The notes below the pieces were generated by a model. It made no database searches, had not been told where the DNA came from, and saw nothing but the letters and a program-made list of their open reading frames with translations. Shown here piece after piece: positions 62,162 to 64,000 of a DNA stretch of 64,000 nucleotides (positions within the stretch are counted from its first letter, which is position 1; every line of letters begins with the position of its first letter). The DNA comes from Paenibacillus polymyxa M1 (GTDB lineage: Bacteria > Bacillota > Bacilli > Paenibacillales > Paenibacillaceae): assembly GCF_000237325.1 (NCBI RefSeq), contig NC_017542.1, positions 673,001-737,000 of the forward strand, given 5' to 3'. Made by a program: the position numbers and the translations under genes.

Positions 62162-62671
62162 ATGAATAACTATATAATATCTTTTACAAAAAAGTTTGAT
62201 TATTTTTTCGAGCAAAAAGAAATCTCAAATATTATTTATTTACATGATGAGGAAGATAATGAGAGATTAGACCATGTCCTTTTCCTTGAGAAAGAGGATG
62301 GTAATGTTATAGGCCTGTATATAAGAGGCATGAATCCGTTAATCTCAGTGAATAGAATTTATGATTTGGATGATTTTAATCTATTTGCAAGTTATGAAGG
62401 ATTGGTTGAATCTAAGGAAAATATTAAACACAGAATAGAGTATATAGATTTGTTTTTTAGTACTCAATACAACGAATTATTGGGTTTGTATTTGGCTAAT
62501 AACGATGCGTCTAGTTCTATATTTATATTATTTTTACAAGATGAAATTTATGTAGAAAAAGATTGTAGTAAATATGAGGCTAGCAGGGCGCTTGTAAAAA
62601 GGTTTTCGGCTGAAGGCTTTATAACATACGAAAAAAAATGTGAGACTGACTGGAAGAAAATAAGCTTCTAG
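62162..62671 (+). CDS. Putative immunity protein
   Basis: A 169-residue acidic protein (IYLHDEEDNERLDHVLFLEK, GVES-like ending) with no signal peptide, directly downstream of the toxin-like relic. ATG 62162 is 6 bases after GAGG; the GTG at 62150 overlaps the previous stop region. Acidic character and position suggest neutralisation of a basic toxin domain; the family is not recognised. Confidence 0.55.
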   Translation: MNNYIISFTKKFDYFFEQKEISNIIYLHDEEDNERLDHVLFLEKEDGNVIGLYIRGMNPLISVNRIYDLDDFNLFASYEGLVESKENIKHRIEYIDLFFSTQYNELLGLYLANNDASSSIFILFLQDEIYVEKDCSKYEASRALVKRFSAEGFITYEKKCETDWKKISF

Positions 62672-63110
62672 CCGGAAAAAATACTTTTTATTTTAATGTA
62701 TTGCGACCTTCAGTGGAATTACTCAATAGAAATTATCTTTAATTATAAATAAGATTTTTCGTTTGGGGAGCAATTGCAACTACTACCAAAAACTCAGATG
62801 ATTCTTAAGAGGTTCAATGAATTAGTCGGTGATTTTCAGAGTACGTAGCCTAAGCGAAGGCGAGGGAATGACCTTTTTATTGAACTAACGGGCAGAACAG
62901 TTGAACAGCTTCTCAATGTTCTGAGGGGAGGATTACAAGGCGACCTTATCATTACGAACTATCGCTTGGCTCGTCTGCAGAGTTTATGTCCAAAGGCGGG
63001 GATGGCTGCTAGTAGTTGGGTTGAGATAATAATACGATCATTGACATTTATCCAAATAAACCTTTGTGTTTTTTTCATTGTTTCCCCTTTTCACACTACC
63101 TATAATAATG
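62672..63110. other. Gap with an orphan coding-like fragment
   Basis: No intact gene. From about 62861 a plus-strand frame reads DLFIELTGRTVEQLLNVLRG and GLQGDLIITNYRLARLQSLC, coding-like but without a start. It is open in the same frame down to the siderophore-binding gene, which I regard as chance. Confidence 0.35.
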
Positions 63111-63117
63111 CCGTAAA

Positions 63118-63132
63118 TGATAACCATTTTCA
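63118..63132 (+). promoter_or_regulatory. Fur box
   Basis: TGATAACCATTTTCA matches the 7-1-7 Fur consensus TGATAATNATTATCA at 12 of 15 positions, 31 bases before the start of the siderophore-binding gene. Iron-dependent repression is expected. Confidence 0.75.
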
Positions 63133-63163
63133 ATTAATAGAGAGAAGGAAAGGGGTAACAGGT

Positions 63164-64000
63164 GTGAAGAAACAACGTGGAAAGCAAATTATACTCTGGT
63201 TAGGGAGTTTCCTCTTGTTATTGATAATATCGGCATGCAGTACTTCTAATGCTAATAGCAGCGTGTCTGATGAACAGAAAGAGGAAAGTGAGAAAACTGT
63301 TCAATATACAACGATAACAGGTCAACAGGTTGAAATACCTGCAGATCCAAAACGAGTTGTTTATATTGGCCAGACAATTGGTGATTTCTTGGCGATGGAT
63401 ATTCCAATTGTCGGTAATAACCTTCCCCAAGATACTCCTAGTTACTATGAAGGTAGATTTGAAGGAATCGTTGATGTTGGAAATCCTGGTGACTTAGAGA
63501 CGATTCTGAATTTAAAACCCGATCTGATTATTAATGGTTATTACAAGGCAGAAGCAGATCATAATGAGGCATTGTCGAAAATTGCTACTACTATCCCCTT
63601 TAACCCAGCTCTTCCTTATACAGAACGTGTAAAGGAGATTGGAAATATCTTCGGCAAACAGGAAGAGGCAGCTCAAATAATTGCTAAGTTTAAAGCACAG
63701 TCGAAAGAAATGTTTGATAAGTTTCAATTAGCAGATGGGGAGACAGCGACAATTTTCTACCAGTTGGGTAAAACACTTTATGTTATGGGCAATCGTAGCC
63801 TGGGTGCTATTATTTATGGGGAGAACGGTTTTGCCGTCCCACCAGCTGTACAGAAGAATATTCTTGATAAAAAAGGCGTGTCTTTCGTTAATATTTCAGA
63901 AGAAGTGCTTTCAGAATTTGCTGGTGATCATTTGTTTGTAGTTGTACAAGATGATGGTGAAAGTAAAACAGAAGCTGACCGACTGCTACAAAGACCGATA
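63164..64000 (+). CDS. Siderophore/iron ABC transporter substrate-binding lipoprotein (runs off the right edge)
   Basis: The visible 279 residues start at GTG 63164, 8 bases after AAAGGGG. A lipoprotein signal peptide (LLLLIISAC lipobox, Cys near residue 25) is followed by a FecB/FhuD-like fold: TGQQVEIPADPKRVVYIG, the LNLKPDLIINGYYK segment and the backbone-helix region. It would bind a ferric siderophore at the cell surface. The transporter genes should follow outside the window. A Fur box precedes it. Confidence 0.92.
   Translation, partial: MKKQRGKQIILWLGSFLLLLIISACSTSNANSSVSDEQKEESEKTVQYTTITGQQVEIPADPKRVVYIGQTIGDFLAMDIPIVGNNLPQDTPSYYEGRFEGIVDVGNPGDLETILNLKPDLIINGYYKAEADHNEALSKIATTIPFNPALPYTERVKEIGNIFGKQEEAAQIIAKFKAQSKEMFDKFQLADGETATIFYQLGKTLYVMGNRSLGAIIYGENGFAVPPAVQKNILDKKGVSFVNISEEVLSEFAGDHLFVVVQDDGESKTEADRLLQRPI

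Noticed and set aside
62861..63163. In-frame N-terminal extension of the siderophore-binding protein
   Set aside because: The lipoprotein signal peptide and ribosome site fix the start at 63164; the open frame before it crosses the Fur box.
1..64000. CRISPR array, rRNA or tRNA genes
   Set aside because: I saw no regular repeat-spacer pattern, no tRNA-like cloverleaf and no rRNA sequence by reading.

Overview
The window is chromosomal DNA of a Gram-positive, spore-former-type Firmicute, most likely a Paenibacillus close to the P. polymyxa group. The grounds are AGGAGG ribosome sites with many GTG/TTG starts, a T-box before thrS, the LplABC/YesMN style of sugar uptake locus, cre-like catabolite sites and the overall gene repertoire. 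This identification is inference from gene content only.

Layout. 0-6.2 kb: the start of a TetR gene runs off the left edge. Then come a T-box-controlled thrS, a small alarmone synthetase, and a luxS-SDR-metQ operon. 6.2-19 kb: a galactomannan/galactoside locus with an AraC regulator, GH36 alpha-galactosidase, YesM/YesN two-component system, two permeases and a lipoprotein of an LplABC-type importer (no ATPase gene), and a secreted GH26 beta-mannanase with two binding modules and two cre-like sites upstream. 19-31.5 kb: housekeeping and accessory genes, including a GNAT, a SUKH/HEAT protein, two SDRs overall, a UvrD-like helicase with a C-terminal zinc ribbon, a zinc-ribbon coiled-coil protein, a TrmB-type regulator, Nudix, phosphatase, MscL with a zinc-ribbon tail, and a carboxymuconolactone-decarboxylase/ECF41 sigma pair with a matching promoter. 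31.5-44 kb: a MOSC gene between two 20-bp direct repeats, an AT-rich cluster of about ten DnaA-box-like 9-mers, a UgtP-like glycosyltransferase, a serine hydrolase, a methionine aminopeptidase with a probable non-AUG start, a DUF1858/DUF438 hemerythrin-PAS pair under an FNR-like box, and a GntR-controlled ABC cluster. 44-47 kb: TetR, a fumarylacetoacetase-family hydrolase and a metallo-beta-lactamase-fold protein.

From about 47 kb the character changes. Base composition falls, and decayed genes and mobile-element remains appear: an IS4-type transposase fragment, the 5' part of a group II intron placed directly after a terminator, a frameshifted DinB gene, an integrase relic and a broken glyoxalase-family gene. 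Between them are intact genes (radical SAM, SnoaL-like, AraC, rarA, YjbR, MaoC-like, GH24 lysozyme). 57.5-62.7 kb looks like a graveyard of polymorphic-toxin/immunity genes: a DUF600/YezG-type protein with a triplicated start, a frameshifted CdiI-like gene, a toxin-tail relic directly followed by a putative immunity gene, and further fragments. The window ends inside a Fur-box-preceded siderophore-binding lipoprotein gene.

How the parts work together: the 7-19 kb locus forms one nutritional unit (outside the cell the mannanase cuts mannan; the importer takes up oligosaccharides; the cytoplasmic alpha-galactosidase removes galactose; AraC, YesMN and probably CcpA control it). The 30 kb and 39-44 kb loci are small self-regulated stress or envelope modules. 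The 47-63 kb part is an accessory region in decay.
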